A stretch of 49,591 nucleotides of DNA, taken from contig DATDLN010000048.1 in the NCBI GenBank assembly GCA_036519295.1, positions 1-49,591 on the forward strand, in the 5' to 3' direction. Origin of the DNA: JACVRW01 sp036519295 (lineage in GTDB: Bacteria; Actinomycetota; Thermoleophilia; Solirubrobacterales; Thermoleophilaceae). The notes beneath the pieces were generated by a model. It was not told where the DNA came from and did not search any database. It worked only from the letters and a program-made list of their open reading frames with translations. The stretch's first letter is position 1. Each line of letters begins with the position of its first letter. The translations under genes were made by a program, and so were the position numbers. Below are positions 1-7,825 of the stretch, in pieces.

Positions 1-238
1 GGTCCCAGCGCCCGAACGCGACGCCGAGGTGCTCCTGGATCGGCGGTCGCATGTGAAAGCGCGTGTCGTGGTAGGGCCGAAACAGGTGAGGCTCACCCAG
101 GTGTGCAACCCCGCCGGCGAGCTCCCGGGCGGGCTCCACCAGGCAGGTGTCGTATCGCGCCCGGTTGGCTTTGAACCAGTCCCGATCGTTGTTGGCCTCG
201 AGGTCACGGAGGAAGTCGAGGGCTTCGGGCGGCCACAT
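1..238 (-). CDS. DUF2461 family protein, 3' part outside window
   Basis: The reverse strand from the ATG at 238 reads without a stop to the window edge, giving about 79 residues. It contains FLRDLEANNDRDWFKANRAR followed by RPYHDTRFH, which are the N-terminal signature (FL..L..NN.R.WF..N...Y) and the central R-x-x-RDxRF block of the DUF2461/TIGR02453 family. The biochemical function of that family is not established. The gene is divergent from the BNR-repeat gene starting at 261, with only 22 bases between the start codons. The C-terminal two thirds lie outside the window. I am confident of the family but not of any role. Confidence 0.82.
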   Translation of the reverse strand, partial: MWPPEALDFLRDLEANNDRDWFKANRARYDTCLVEPARELAGGVAHLGEPHLFRPYHDTRFHMRPPIQEHLGVAFGRWD

Positions 239-260
239 GCCGGGAGGGTACGCTCCGTCG

Positions 261-1244
261 ATGACCGCCATGCACCTGTGGGCAGCCACCGGAGACGGGA
301 TCGCCCGGCTGGACGAGGCGGGCGGCGAGTGGGGCGTCGAACTCTCGCTGACGGGCAGCCCCGTCCACTCCCTCGCGATCGATCCGGCCGATCCGGCGCG
401 CGTGTATGCGGGGTTGACCGAGGGCGGCGCTCGGCGCACGGACGACGGCGGCCAGAGCTGGGTCGACTGCTCGCCGCCCCAGACGGCGGTGTTCTCCCTC
501 GCCGTGAGCCCGGCCGACGGCGCCGTGTACGCCGGCACCGAGCCGAGCGCTCTCTACCGCAGCGACGACGGCGGCGAGACCTGGCGCGAGCTCGACGCAT
601 TGCTCGAGCTCCCCTCGCGCCCGACGTGGAGCTTTCCACCCCGGCCGTGGACCTCGCACGTGCGCTGGATCGCTCCGAACCCGCACGATGCCGATCTCCT
701 ACTCGTGGGGATCGAGCTCGGGGGACTCATGCGCTCGACGGACGGCGGTGCGACCTGGCAGGATCACCGTCCGGGCGCGGCGCGGGACGTGCACTCCCTC
801 ACCTGGCACCCGCACGCCGATGGCCGGGCCTACGAGGCCGGCGGGGAGGGCGCCGCCTGGAGCGAGGACGCCGGCGAGACCTGGCGGCCGGCGGACGAGG
901 GCCGCGACCGCCACTACACATGGTCGGTGGCGGTCGATCCCAGCGCCCCCGAGCTCTGGTACGTCTCGGCAAGCACGGGACCCTTCGCCGCCCATGGGCG
1001 CGGCGACCCGCAGGCCCGCATCTTCCGGCGCCAGGACGGCGGGTGGCGCTCGCTCGCCGGCGGTCTACCGGATCCCCTCCCGGCGATGCCCTACGCCCTC
1101 GTCGCGACCGAGCAGCGGCTCTTCGCCGGTCTGGCGGACGGCCAACTGTGGGAAAGCCCCGACCGCGGCGACACCTGGCGCGCCTGCGCGCTTCGGGGGG
1201 ACGGGCTCACGGAGCTCCACGCGCTGTCCCACGCAAGCGCGTGA
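261..1244 (+). CDS. BNR/Asp-box repeat beta-propeller protein
   Basis: This 327-residue protein has at least five Asp-box motifs (S/T-x-D-x-G-x-T/S-W): TDDGGQSW, SDDGGETW, STDGGATW, SEDAGETW and SPDRGDTW, spaced 35-70 residues apart. That spacing is typical of sialidase-like or YCF48-like beta-propellers. There is no signal peptide, so it is probably cytoplasmic. Catalytic residues of a true sialidase (the Arg triad and the Tyr/Glu pair) are not evident, so an enzymatic call is not justified. I chose the ATG at 261 (MTAMHLWAATGDGIARL) because the propeller starts there and upstream sequence is used by the divergent DUF2461 gene. Its 3' end is convergent with the AraC remnant. Confidence 0.8.
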   Translation: MTAMHLWAATGDGIARLDEAGGEWGVELSLTGSPVHSLAIDPADPARVYAGLTEGGARRTDDGGQSWVDCSPPQTAVFSLAVSPADGAVYAGTEPSALYRSDDGGETWRELDALLELPSRPTWSFPPRPWTSHVRWIAPNPHDADLLLVGIELGGLMRSTDGGATWQDHRPGAARDVHSLTWHPHADGRAYEAGGEGAAWSEDAGETWRPADEGRDRHYTWSVAVDPSAPELWYVSASTGPFAAHGRGDPQARIFRRQDGGWRSLAGGLPDPLPAMPYALVATEQRLFAGLADGQLWESPDRGDTWRACALRGDGLTELHALSHASA

Positions 1245-1927
1245 CCGCGGCGTCCCACTACCCCGTCGCAGAGCGGCCGGCGGGAGCCCGGTGGCCTGCT
1301 TGATGCGGCGCGAGAAGTGATGAACGGTCTTGAGCCGCATCGCTCGGCGACGGCGGAGACCCCGAGGCCGGTGGTGGGCAGGTCGACGCCCAGCGCGACG
1401 CGGCGCTGCCAGAGATAGGCCATCGGCGTGGTGCCATGCTTCGCCCGGAAGCTGCGGATCAGGTGCGCCTGGGTGACGTGGGCGGCGCGGGCGATCTGAT
1501 CGAGGGTGAGCGACGGGTCGTGCAGGTGGGTGTGGATGAAGCGCGTCGCGTCGTCGACGGGGCGGGATCGTTCGGGCCCCCCGCGTTCGGCCTCCCCGAC
1601 GTAGCGCCAGAGGGCCGCGGCGGCGAGGTGCGCGAGCACCCAGGGCGCGCTCGGGAGCGCCCCTTCGGCGGCGGCCACCGCCTCTCGCACAAGGGCGTCG
1701 AGCGCGGGCGAGGGCGCCAGGACCTTGGAAAGTCGCTCGAGACGGTCTTCGAGAGCGGCGGATAGGTCGGGCACGTGCGCCTGCACCCAGGAGTGGCGAG
1801 TGGCAACCTCGGCGTCGAACTCGAAGCGCTCTCGATGGGCGGGGAGAAGCAATCCGACATGCCCCGCCGCGAGCCGGTGCGGCGTGTCGCCGTTGAGTGC
1901 GGGGAAATCAGCGCCTACGCTCGGCAT
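1065..1927 (-). pseudogene. AraC-family regulator, frameshifted and truncated
   Basis: From ATG 1927 the frame encodes part of a cupin-like sensor (HRLAAGHVGLLLPAHRERF) and the first HTH of an AraC regulator (DPSLTLDQIARAAHVTQAHL, then FRAKHGTTPMAYLWQRRV). In the second HTH the frame is lost near 1335. AVAERCG in one frame continues as LKTVHHFSRRIKQATGLPP in another, which one missing base in TGCGG-CTC explains. The shifted frame stops at 1065, well inside the convergent BNR gene. The N-terminal roughly 50 residues of a normal AraC sensor are also missing: a TGA lies three codons upstream of 1927, and the phytanoyl dioxygenase ATG abuts at 1928. AraC regulators often flank phytanoyl-CoA dioxygenase genes, so it probably once controlled that neighbour. 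Sequencing error is the alternative for the frameshift, but not for the short N-terminus. Confidence 0.6.
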
Positions 1928-2869
1928 ATGGTGTCAATCAGCGCCCCAGTCGATCGCTACACCGTCAGCGTGGACGAGTACGTCCGGTTTCGATCCGAGG
2001 GTTTCCTGATCGTCCGCGGCTTGGTTGCGACCGATGAGGTCCAAGAGCTTCTGTCCCACGTCGACTACCTGCTCACCGGACGCGTCGAGGTCCCCGGCGC
2101 GCCCGCGTTCGGCGCCGACAACAAGACGGCCGAGACGCGCCTAGACCATCTGCTGCGCATCCACATGCTTCATCGCCGGCTGGAGATCCACGAGCGCTTC
2201 ATGCTGCACCCGCGCGTGCTCGACGTCGTGCAGGCGCTCGGCGGTCCCGACGTGCTCGCGCTTCAGACCATGCTGTTCGTCAAGCGGCCGGGATCGGCCG
2301 GCCAGGGCTACCACCAGGACTCCTTCCACATCATCACGCAGTCCGACACGCTCGTCGGCGCCTGGCTCGCACTCGACCCGGCCGACGAGGAGAACGGCTG
2401 CCTCCGGGTCACCGCAGGATCGCAGCACGAGCCCGTCTATCCGGACGTCGACGAGCAGGCCGGTCATGGGGGAGACCGCCTCCTCGCCGACATTCCATCG
2501 ATCGCCGGCGCCGACGACCCGGACGAACGCCGCAACGAGCTGACGGCGGTGGCGGCCAAGTACGAGGGACGAGAGGTCGCGGCTGTGGTCGAGCCGGGCG
2601 ACGTGGTCTTCTTCGGCGGACACGTGCTGCACCGCTCTCACGCGAACGCCAGCGCCACCCGCTCGCGCCGCTCCTTCGTCGCGCACTACTGCAATGCGCG
2701 CTCCCACGTGCCCTGGGACGACGAGCCGCTGCAGGACGGCGAGATGGGCAATGGTCGCCACATCCTCGCCCGAGGCGAGACTCGCCTCCCCTACGCGCAT
2801 CCGAAGTTCGGAACGCCGTGCGCGGCCAACGGGTACCGGGACGAGGCTGCCACCAGCCCGCGGCCGTAG
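1928..2869 (+). CDS. phytanoyl-CoA dioxygenase (PhyH) family protein
   Basis: This 313-residue protein belongs to the non-heme Fe(II)/2-oxoglutarate oxygenases. The metal-binding H-x-D is in GQGYHQDSFH, the distal His is in GGHVLHRSHAN, and the 2-oxoglutarate-binding Arg is probably in RSRRSFVAHY. The N-terminus (FRSEGFLIVRGLV) is the usual start of the double-stranded beta-helix fold in this family. Members hydroxylate varied small molecules and the substrate cannot be read from the sequence. I took the ATG at 1928; an upstream in-frame ATG at 1775 would add 51 residues with no family resemblance that overlap the AraC gene. It is divergent from the AraC remnant. Confidence 0.88.
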   Translation: MVSISAPVDRYTVSVDEYVRFRSEGFLIVRGLVATDEVQELLSHVDYLLTGRVEVPGAPAFGADNKTAETRLDHLLRIHMLHRRLEIHERFMLHPRVLDVVQALGGPDVLALQTMLFVKRPGSAGQGYHQDSFHIITQSDTLVGAWLALDPADEENGCLRVTAGSQHEPVYPDVDEQAGHGGDRLLADIPSIAGADDPDERRNELTAVAAKYEGREVAAVVEPGDVVFFGGHVLHRSHANASATRSRRSFVAHYCNARSHVPWDDEPLQDGEMGNGRHILARGETRLPYAHPKFGTPCAANGYRDEAATSPRP

Positions 2870-2966
2870 ATCCCAGGACGCCCCCGACAGCGGACGAAGG
2901 CCGAGTTGACTGCTCCTCCGCGCCATGAGCGGTAACCATGGCGTCAACCCGAGCGAGAGGAGCAGC

Positions 2967-3233
2967 GTGTCGGCGTTCATCATCACCCGGATCCAAGTGG
3001 GTGACTACGAAGCCTGGAGGCCCTTGTTCGACCAGGATCGCCCGCGGGCAAGGGAGAACGCGACGTCGGTACGGCTGTTCCGAAGCGCCGACGATTCAAA
3101 TCACGTCTTCATCTTCCTCGAGTTCGCTTCATTGGACGATGCGCGCGAAGCGCGGCGCCGGCTCCTCGAGTCGGGGGTCCTCGACCGTTTCGCCGACAAA
3201 CATGGCCCTAACGTGGTTGTCGAAGCGGGCTAG
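2967..3233 (+). CDS. small dimeric alpha/beta-barrel-like protein
   Basis: The product is 88 residues from a GTG at 2967, preceded by GAGAGGAG at 2955-2962, a good ribosome-binding site. An ATG at 2925 would add 14 residues that resemble no family. The layout is beta (AFIITRIQVGDYEAW), helix, beta (TSVRLFRSADDSNHVFIFLEF), helix (SLDDAREARRRLLES), which fits a ferredoxin-like dimeric alpha/beta barrel as in antibiotic-biosynthesis-monooxygenase-like proteins. No catalytic residue can be assigned. It follows the phytanoyl dioxygenase on the same strand by about 100 bases. Fold assignment is inferred from the pattern only. Confidence 0.65.
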   Translation: MSAFIITRIQVGDYEAWRPLFDQDRPRARENATSVRLFRSADDSNHVFIFLEFASLDDAREARRRLLESGVLDRFADKHGPNVVVEAG

Positions 3234-3240
3234 GGTTCGG

Positions 3241-3256
3241 CGGCCGCCGGCGGCCG
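3241..3256. terminator. GC palindrome between convergent genes
   Basis: The 16-base perfect palindrome CGGCCGCCGGCGGCCG lies between the small barrel protein (stop 3233) and the MFS gene (stop 3293, opposite strand). It could form a short stem and might help end transcription from either side, but there is no T tract. Confidence 0.3.
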
Positions 3257-3292
3257 TAAGTGGCCACCCGCTCTGCCTCGCGGACGTGGCGC

Positions 3293-4696
3293 TCACCCAG
3301 GGGCGACGTCCGCCGCGGCGACGGGCGAGCGGGCCGGCCGCGCGATCACCGCCGCGACGACGAGCAGCGCCAGCGCCATGAACACGACGGACCCGGTGAG
3401 CGTGCTTGCCACGCCGTGCGCAAGCTCGTGGGCGTTCTGCCCTCCGCCCGCCGCCGTGAACACGGTGACGAGGACGCTGATGCCCAGCGCGCCGCCGAGT
3501 TGATGCGCGGTGTTGACCAGGCCCGACGCGGCGCCGGCGTCCTCCGGCGCCACCCCGGCGATCCCGGCCGACGTAAGGGGCGTGAGCGCGGCGCCCATTC
3601 CGGCGCCCAGCAGCAGGAGGGGAAGGGCGATCTGTGGGAAGTACGGCGTGCCGTCACCGATCCGGCTGAGCCAGATCATGCCGGCGAGGGCGACCAGCAG
3701 CCCGCCGGTGAGCAGGCGCGGGTTGCCGACCCGCGGCGCAATCCGGGGCACCACCTGCACCATCGCGAACACCAGCAGCGTCATCGGCAGGAACGCGGCG
3801 CCGGCCTCGAGCGGGCCGAAGCCGCTGACGCCCTGGAAGTACTGCGTCAGGAAGAAGAACATCGCGTACATACCGCTCACGACGAGGATGCGGGCCGCGT
3901 AGGCGCCCGACCGCTCGCGGCTGGCGAACAGCCGCAGCGGGGTGATCGGTTGCTCGGCCCGCATCTCCGTGAGCACGAAGGCCGCGAGGAGCCCGACGCC
4001 GGCCACGAACGATGCGATCGTCAGGCGATCGCCCCACCCCTCCGACGCCGCCCGGACGAAGCCGTAGACCACGGCGCTCATGCCGAGCGTGGAGGAGGCG
4101 GCCCCAGCGAGGTCGAACCGGCCGGGCTCGCGCTCGGTCTCCGGCAGGTGGCGCGGTGCAAGGCAGATGAGTGCGATGCCGATGGGTACGTTGATGAACA
4201 GGCCCGAGCGCCACGAGACCCACTCGGTCAGCACGCCCCCGAGAACGAGGCCCAGGCTGCCCCCACCGCCCGCGACCGCGCTGTACCAGGCCACTGCGCG
4301 GGTGCGCTCGATTCCCTCCCGGAATGTGATGGTGAGGAGCGCCAGCGTCGACGGCGCAGCGATCGCCGCCCCCACGCCCTGCGCGGCCCGCGCAGCCAGC
4401 AGCCAAGCGGGCGACTCGGCGAGGCCCGCGAGAAGGGACGAAGCAGTGAACAGCGCGATGCCGGCCATGAAGACCCGGCGGCGGCCGAGGATGTCGCCGG
4501 CTCTCGCGCCGAGCAGCAGCAGGCCCCCGAAGGTCAGGGCGTAGGCGTTCTGAACCCAGGAGAGCGCTGTGGAGGAGAAGTCAAGCGCCCGGTGGATGTC
4601 GGGAAGTGCCGTGATGATCACCGAGATGTCGACGATGATCATCAGGTAACAGGCGAGGATGATCCCAAGGACCATGGTTCGGTTCGGTGCGGTCAT
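3293..4696 (-). CDS. MFS drug exporter, DHA2 (14-helix) type
   Basis: This 467-residue integral membrane protein is of the EmrB/QacA class. It has the family's D1 Asp motif region in helix 1 (LMIIVDISVIITALPDI), the loop 2-3 motif A variant (GARAGDILGRRRVF), and a motif-C-like glycine-rich helix 5 (GGGGSLGLVLGGVLTEW). It is expected to export hydrophobic drugs or metabolites in exchange for protons. I chose the ATG at 4696 (MTAPNRTMVLG) because translation from the more upstream start at 4819 would run through the promoter and operators. It is divergent from a TetR-type repressor, and three palindromes lie between them, so induction by the exported compound is likely. The substrate is unknown. 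Confidence 0.9.
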   Translation of the reverse strand: MTAPNRTMVLGIILACYLMIIVDISVIITALPDIHRALDFSSTALSWVQNAYALTFGGLLLLGARAGDILGRRRVFMAGIALFTASSLLAGLAESPAWLLAARAAQGVGAAIAAPSTLALLTITFREGIERTRAVAWYSAVAGGGGSLGLVLGGVLTEWVSWRSGLFINVPIGIALICLAPRHLPETEREPGRFDLAGAASSTLGMSAVVYGFVRAASEGWGDRLTIASFVAGVGLLAAFVLTEMRAEQPITPLRLFASRERSGAYAARILVVSGMYAMFFFLTQYFQGVSGFGPLEAGAAFLPMTLLVFAMVQVVPRIAPRVGNPRLLTGGLLVALAGMIWLSRIGDGTPYFPQIALPLLLLGAGMGAALTPLTSAGIAGVAPEDAGAASGLVNTAHQLGGALGISVLVTVFTAAGGGQNAHELAHGVASTLTGSVVFMALALLVVAAVIARPARSPVAAADVAPG

Positions 4697-4737
4697 GAAA
4701 GAGAGAAGCCTTCGTGTCGTGGAGCGAACCGTTAAAA

Positions 4738-4752
4738 TGGAGGCGTCCTCCA
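4738..4752. promoter_or_regulatory. TetR operator, copy 1
   Basis: TGGAGG-CGT-CCTCCA is a perfect 6-bp inverted repeat with a 3-base spacer. It shares the GGAGG-N3-CCTCC core with two further copies to its right. A possible plus-strand -10 (TAAAAT, 4733-4738) abuts it, so it could overlap the transcription start of the TetR gene. That promoter lacks a convincing -35. Confidence 0.7.
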
Positions 4753-4759
4753 GAAGAAT

Positions 4760-4774
4760 CGGAGGTAGCCTCCG
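4760..4774. promoter_or_regulatory. TetR operator, copy 2
   Basis: CGGAGG-TAG-CCTCCG is a perfect 6-bp inverted repeat with a 3-base spacer, centred 22 bp from copy 1 (about two helical turns). It lies just downstream of the predicted transcription start of the MFS gene, so a bound repressor would block the first transcribed bases. Confidence 0.72.
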
Positions 4775-4784
4775 GTTTAATTGC

Positions 4785-4813
4785 ATAATACGGAGGAGCC
4801 CTCCGTTTGTCAA
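4785..4813 (-). promoter_or_regulatory. MFS gene promoter, near-consensus sigma-70 type
   Basis: On the minus strand a perfect TTGACA (4813-4808) is separated by exactly 17 bases from TATTAT (4790-4785), a five-of-six match to TATAAT. Transcription would start near 4778, giving a leader of about 80 bases before the MFS ATG at 4696. The spacer is operator copy 3. In a genome this GC-rich such a match is unlikely by chance. Confidence 0.75.
4790..4806. promoter_or_regulatory. TetR operator, copy 3, in promoter spacer
   Basis: ACGGAGG-AGC-CCTCCGT is a perfect 7-bp inverted repeat with a 3-base spacer, the longest of the three copies. It is centred 31 bp from copy 2 (about three turns). It occupies nearly exactly the 17-bp spacer between the -35 and -10 of the MFS promoter, and it ends 6 bases before the TetR ATG. 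Confidence 0.78.
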
Positions 4814-5400
4814 TGACAACCGCTCAATCCCAGATCTCGCCGCTCGTGCAGCGCCCCAAGCGCGCCGACGCTCGGCGCAACTACGACAAGCTGATCGCCG
4901 CCGCCCGCGACGCGTTCGCCGAGCACGGCACGTCGGGCTCCCTCGAGGAGATCGCCCGACGCGCGGGGGTGGGCATCGGGACGCTCTACCGCCACTTCCC
5001 CAGCCGCCAGGACCTGCTCGAGGCCGTCTATGTGGAGGAGGTCGAGGAGGTGTGCCAGTCGGCCGACGAGCTAGCCGACCTGCCGCCGTGGGAGGCGCTG
5101 GTCGGATGGCTTCACCGCGTCGTGGCCTACGTCGGCCGCAAGCACGCGCTTGCGGAGGAACTCTGGAACTACCTCGACCGCGACGCGGAGGTGTTCCGCG
5201 GCTGCCGCACCGCCCTCTTTGCGGCCGGCGAGCCGCTGCTCCAGCGCGCCCAGCAGGCCGGCGCCGTGCGCCACGACGCGACCCTCGACGACATCCTGCA
5301 GATAGTCGGCGGGATCGGTAAGAACCCGACGACGCCGCCCGACCAAGTCGAGCACGTTCTCGACATCGCGCTCGACGGCCTGCGCTACCGGCCCGCCTAG
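4813..5400 (+). CDS. TetR/AcrR-family repressor of the MFS exporter
   Basis: This 195-residue protein has a classical N-terminal TetR HTH at about residues 17-60 (AARDAFAEHGTSGSLEEIAR, then AGVGIGTLYRHFPSRQDLLE). The variable C-terminal ligand domain resembles the group with a Leu/Trp-rich region (WLHRVVAYVGRKHALAEELW). The ATG at 4813 begins only 6 bases after operator copy 3, so the mRNA leader is very short or absent and the gene is probably autoregulated. Divergence from the MFS gene and the three palindromes between them point to a dedicated efflux repressor. Confidence 0.9.
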   Translation: MTTAQSQISPLVQRPKRADARRNYDKLIAAARDAFAEHGTSGSLEEIARRAGVGIGTLYRHFPSRQDLLEAVYVEEVEEVCQSADELADLPPWEALVGWLHRVVAYVGRKHALAEELWNYLDRDAEVFRGCRTALFAAGEPLLQRAQQAGAVRHDATLDDILQIVGGIGKNPTTPPDQVEHVLDIALDGLRYRPA

Positions 5401-5416
5401 GCCACCGGCGCGTGCA

Positions 5417-6010
5417 CTAGGCCACCCGCTCCAGGAAGTCCTCGTACAGCGTCACGAGGCATTCGTCGTCGAAGTGAATCTCCGCCCGGAAGGCGCCCCC
5501 GCTGGAGATGAACTGCACGCGCTCCTCGCTCAGGGGCACGTAGCGCTGCGGCGCCCGGTTGACCGCCAGATCGGGGACCGAGATCCAGGCCATCTCGAAG
5601 TCCCTAGGCTCGCGCCGCTCGAGCAGTCGCTCGCGGAGCACCGGAAGGCTGTTGAAGAGCGCGGAGAAACCGAGGTCGCAGTCCACCGCTCCGGCCAGCG
5701 CGGCGGCGTCGCCGCCCGGAGCCGGCAGCTCAGCCTCCCCCGAGGCGTCGCCGCTGACGTGCCAGGTTCCGTCCGGATCCCGGATCAGGTCGACGCGCCG
5801 CGACCAGCCCGTCCCGGCGGCGTCGGCGGTGAGGCGCGCGGTTTCGAAGCCCGGCGCCGTGTCGAGTGCGTACTGGAGCCGATACGTCTCCGGCTCGACG
5901 CCAAGCTGGGTGCCGCGTGCGAGGAGACGGTCCGCGTAGAGCCACACGTCGGCGTATTCGGCGCGCCAGGCGTCGAGCCCGCGCCAGACTGCGACGCGGT
6001 GCTCCTTCAC
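5417..6010 (-). CDS. putative glycolipid-binding protein (PF06475-like)
   Basis: This 197-residue protein matches the layout of the PA1994-like glycolipid-binding family: VAVWRGLDAWRAEY at the start, YRLQYALD, DPDGTWHVSG, the central AGAVDCDLGFSALFNSLP (family: GCxDVDLxxTPxTNTLP), VPDLAVNRAPQRYVPLS, and a C-terminal DDECLVTLYEDFLERV. The family adopts a spiral beta-roll similar to lipoprotein carriers, and the ligand is inferred rather than proven. The GTG start at 6010 overlaps the rny stop in a GTGA arrangement, so the two genes are probably translated from one mRNA. A link to RNA decay is not implied. Confidence 0.78.
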   Translation of the reverse strand: MKEHRVAVWRGLDAWRAEYADVWLYADRLLARGTQLGVEPETYRLQYALDTAPGFETARLTADAAGTGWSRRVDLIRDPDGTWHVSGDASGEAELPAPGGDAAALAGAVDCDLGFSALFNSLPVLRERLLERREPRDFEMAWISVPDLAVNRAPQRYVPLSEERVQFISSGGAFRAEIHFDDECLVTLYEDFLERVA

Positions 6011-7494
6011 TTGGCGTAGTCGGTGGCCCGGCTCTCCCTGATCACGGTCACCTTGATCTGACCCGGGTACTCGAGCTCCTTCTCGACGTCCCGGGCGATG
6101 CGGTGCGATAGGAGCGCGGCAGCGTCGTCGTCGACCTCCTCCGGATGCACGATCACCCGGACTTCGCGCCCGGCGTGCATCGCATAGACCTTCTCGACGC
6201 CCTCGTGGCGGGTCGCGATCGCCTCGAGCTCGTGAAGGCGCTTTACGTACTGCTCGAGCGACTCCCCCCGCGCGCCAGGCCGGGCGCCCGACAGGGCGTC
6301 GACGATCTGAACGATCACCGCCTCGACCGTCTGCGGCTCGACCTCGTTGTGGTGCGACTCCATGGCGTGCGCAACGGCCTCCGTCTCCTTGTAGCGGCGT
6401 GCCAGTTCACCGCCCACCAGCGCATGCGGCCCCTCGGTCTCGTGCGAGACCGCCTTGCCGATGTCGTGCATCAGGGCCGCCCGCGCGGCCACGCGCGGAT
6501 CGGCGCCGAGCTCGTCGGCCAGCATCGCCGCCAGGCGCGCGCATTCGACCGAGTGGTGCAGCACGTTCTGCCCGTAGCTGGTGCGGAACCTGAGCTTGCC
6601 GAGCACCTTGACCAGCTCGGGATGGACCGAGCCGACGTTCGCCTCGAACACCGCTTGCTCGCCAACCTCGACGATGTGCTGGTCGATCTCGGACTTGGCC
6701 TGATGGTAGGACTCCTCGATCCGCGCCGGGTGGATGCGGCCGTCCTGAAGCAGGCGCTCCAGGGTGAGCCGGGCGATCTCCCGGCGCACGCCGTCGAAGC
6801 CGGACAGCAGGACGGCGCCCGGGGTGTCGTCGATGATGAAGTCGATTCCGGTGAGGGTCTCGAGCGACCGGATGTTGCGACCCTCGCGGCCGATGATCCT
6901 GCCCTTCAGCTCGTCCGACTTCAGCTCGACCACGGAAACTGTCGTCTCGACGGCATGGCCCGACGCCACGCGCTGCATCACGGCCGAGAGGATGCTCCGC
7001 ACGCGCCGGTCGGCGTCCCTTCGGGTCTCCTCCTCCACCTGGCGGACGAGCCTCGCGCTGTCGTGGCGAAGCTCGTCCTCGAGCTCCCTCATCAGGATCT
7101 GCTTCGCCTGCGCGGCGCTGAGCCCCGCCACGCGCTCCAGCTCACGGATCTGCTCGCGCTTCGCCTCCTTCAGCTCCTCGCGGCTGTGGTCCAGGTTCCG
7201 CTGCCGGTCGGCGAGCGAGCGCTCGCGCTCGTCCAGCTCCCCGGCCTGAATACCGAGCGACTGCTCCTTGGCGCGGAGCCGCTCCTCGAGCCGCGCGATC
7301 TCGGCCCGTCGGGCCACCAGCTCCTCCTCGAGCGCCTCGCGCGTGGCGCCGGCGGGCCGGATGTCGCCGGCCGCGGTGCGCTCGGGTGTGGCAACGGTCC
7401 CCGCCGCCGCCTGGACGGTGCGGGGGCGGTGCACCAGCAGCACCACCGCCACCGCGACCGCCGCCGCGACCAGCGCCGCCAACACGATCTCCAT
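6007..7494 (-). CDS. rny: ribonuclease Y
   Basis: This 495-residue endoribonuclease initiates mRNA decay at the membrane. An N-terminal membrane helix (residues 3-22) is followed by a long charged coiled coil (about 45-200). A KH domain holds GRNIRSLETLTGIDFI and an HD domain carries HD in AALMHDIGKA plus the later HAMESHHNEV. The length is normal for the family. I took the ATG at 7494 (MEIVLAALVAAAVAVAVV) because it places the membrane helix at the N-terminus; upstream extensions are charged and non-family. It lies downstream of recA-recX on the same strand, as in many actinobacteria. Confidence 0.96.
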   Translation of the reverse strand: MEIVLAALVAAAVAVAVVLLVHRPRTVQAAAGTVATPERTAAGDIRPAGATREALEEELVARRAEIARLEERLRAKEQSLGIQAGELDERERSLADRQRNLDHSREELKEAKREQIRELERVAGLSAAQAKQILMRELEDELRHDSARLVRQVEEETRRDADRRVRSILSAVMQRVASGHAVETTVSVVELKSDELKGRIIGREGRNIRSLETLTGIDFIIDDTPGAVLLSGFDGVRREIARLTLERLLQDGRIHPARIEESYHQAKSEIDQHIVEVGEQAVFEANVGSVHPELVKVLGKLRFRTSYGQNVLHHSVECARLAAMLADELGADPRVAARAALMHDIGKAVSHETEGPHALVGGELARRYKETEAVAHAMESHHNEVEPQTVEAVIVQIVDALSGARPGARGESLEQYVKRLHELEAIATRHEGVEKVYAMHAGREVRVIVHPEEVDDDAAALLSHRIARDVEKELEYPGQIKVTVIRESRATDYAK

Positions 7495-7825
7495 TTCCGA
7501 TGTCTCCTCGTTCCGGCGCAAGCGCGCCGGTGTAGTCCTCGCTTCGTGAGCGGTGCGGCTCAGCGCCGCGAAACACCAGACGTCGTCCCCCAAAGCGTCA
7601 CGCGCGCTCGTCGGCGCGCGCTCTGCTGCGTCTATGGACCCTCCCGGACACTCCTTCCGGGTGGATTCCGTTTGGGTCTCAAGGGAAAGTTGTGCAAAAG
7701 CAGTCGATTTGCTCGTCTTTTTGTCTCGCAAGCGGTCGTGCCGACCGCGTTCACAGGAGGGTAACCCCGTACTCGGATGCTCGCAAGCGGCGAAACGCCG
7801 GTGTCAGCACGGGTAATCGATCGGG
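7495..7825. other. divergent leader region, rny / ABC exporter
   Basis: These 331 bases separate rny (minus) from the ABC ATPase gene (plus). Two strong hairpins are visible. CCGGCGC-AAGC-GCGCCGG at 7513-7530 lies close to the rny start. GCGGTCG-TGC-CGACCGC at 7732-7748 sits next to an AT-richer stretch (7680-7730) that is the likely promoter zone. No clear -35/-10 pair could be chosen and no gene or known riboswitch is recognised. Confidence 0.5.

Noticed and set aside
3260..4735. 491-residue plus-strand open frame opposite the MFS gene
   Set aside because: The minus-strand frame has clear membrane helices and MFS motifs; the plus-strand product is low-complexity and charged, as expected of an antisense shadow.
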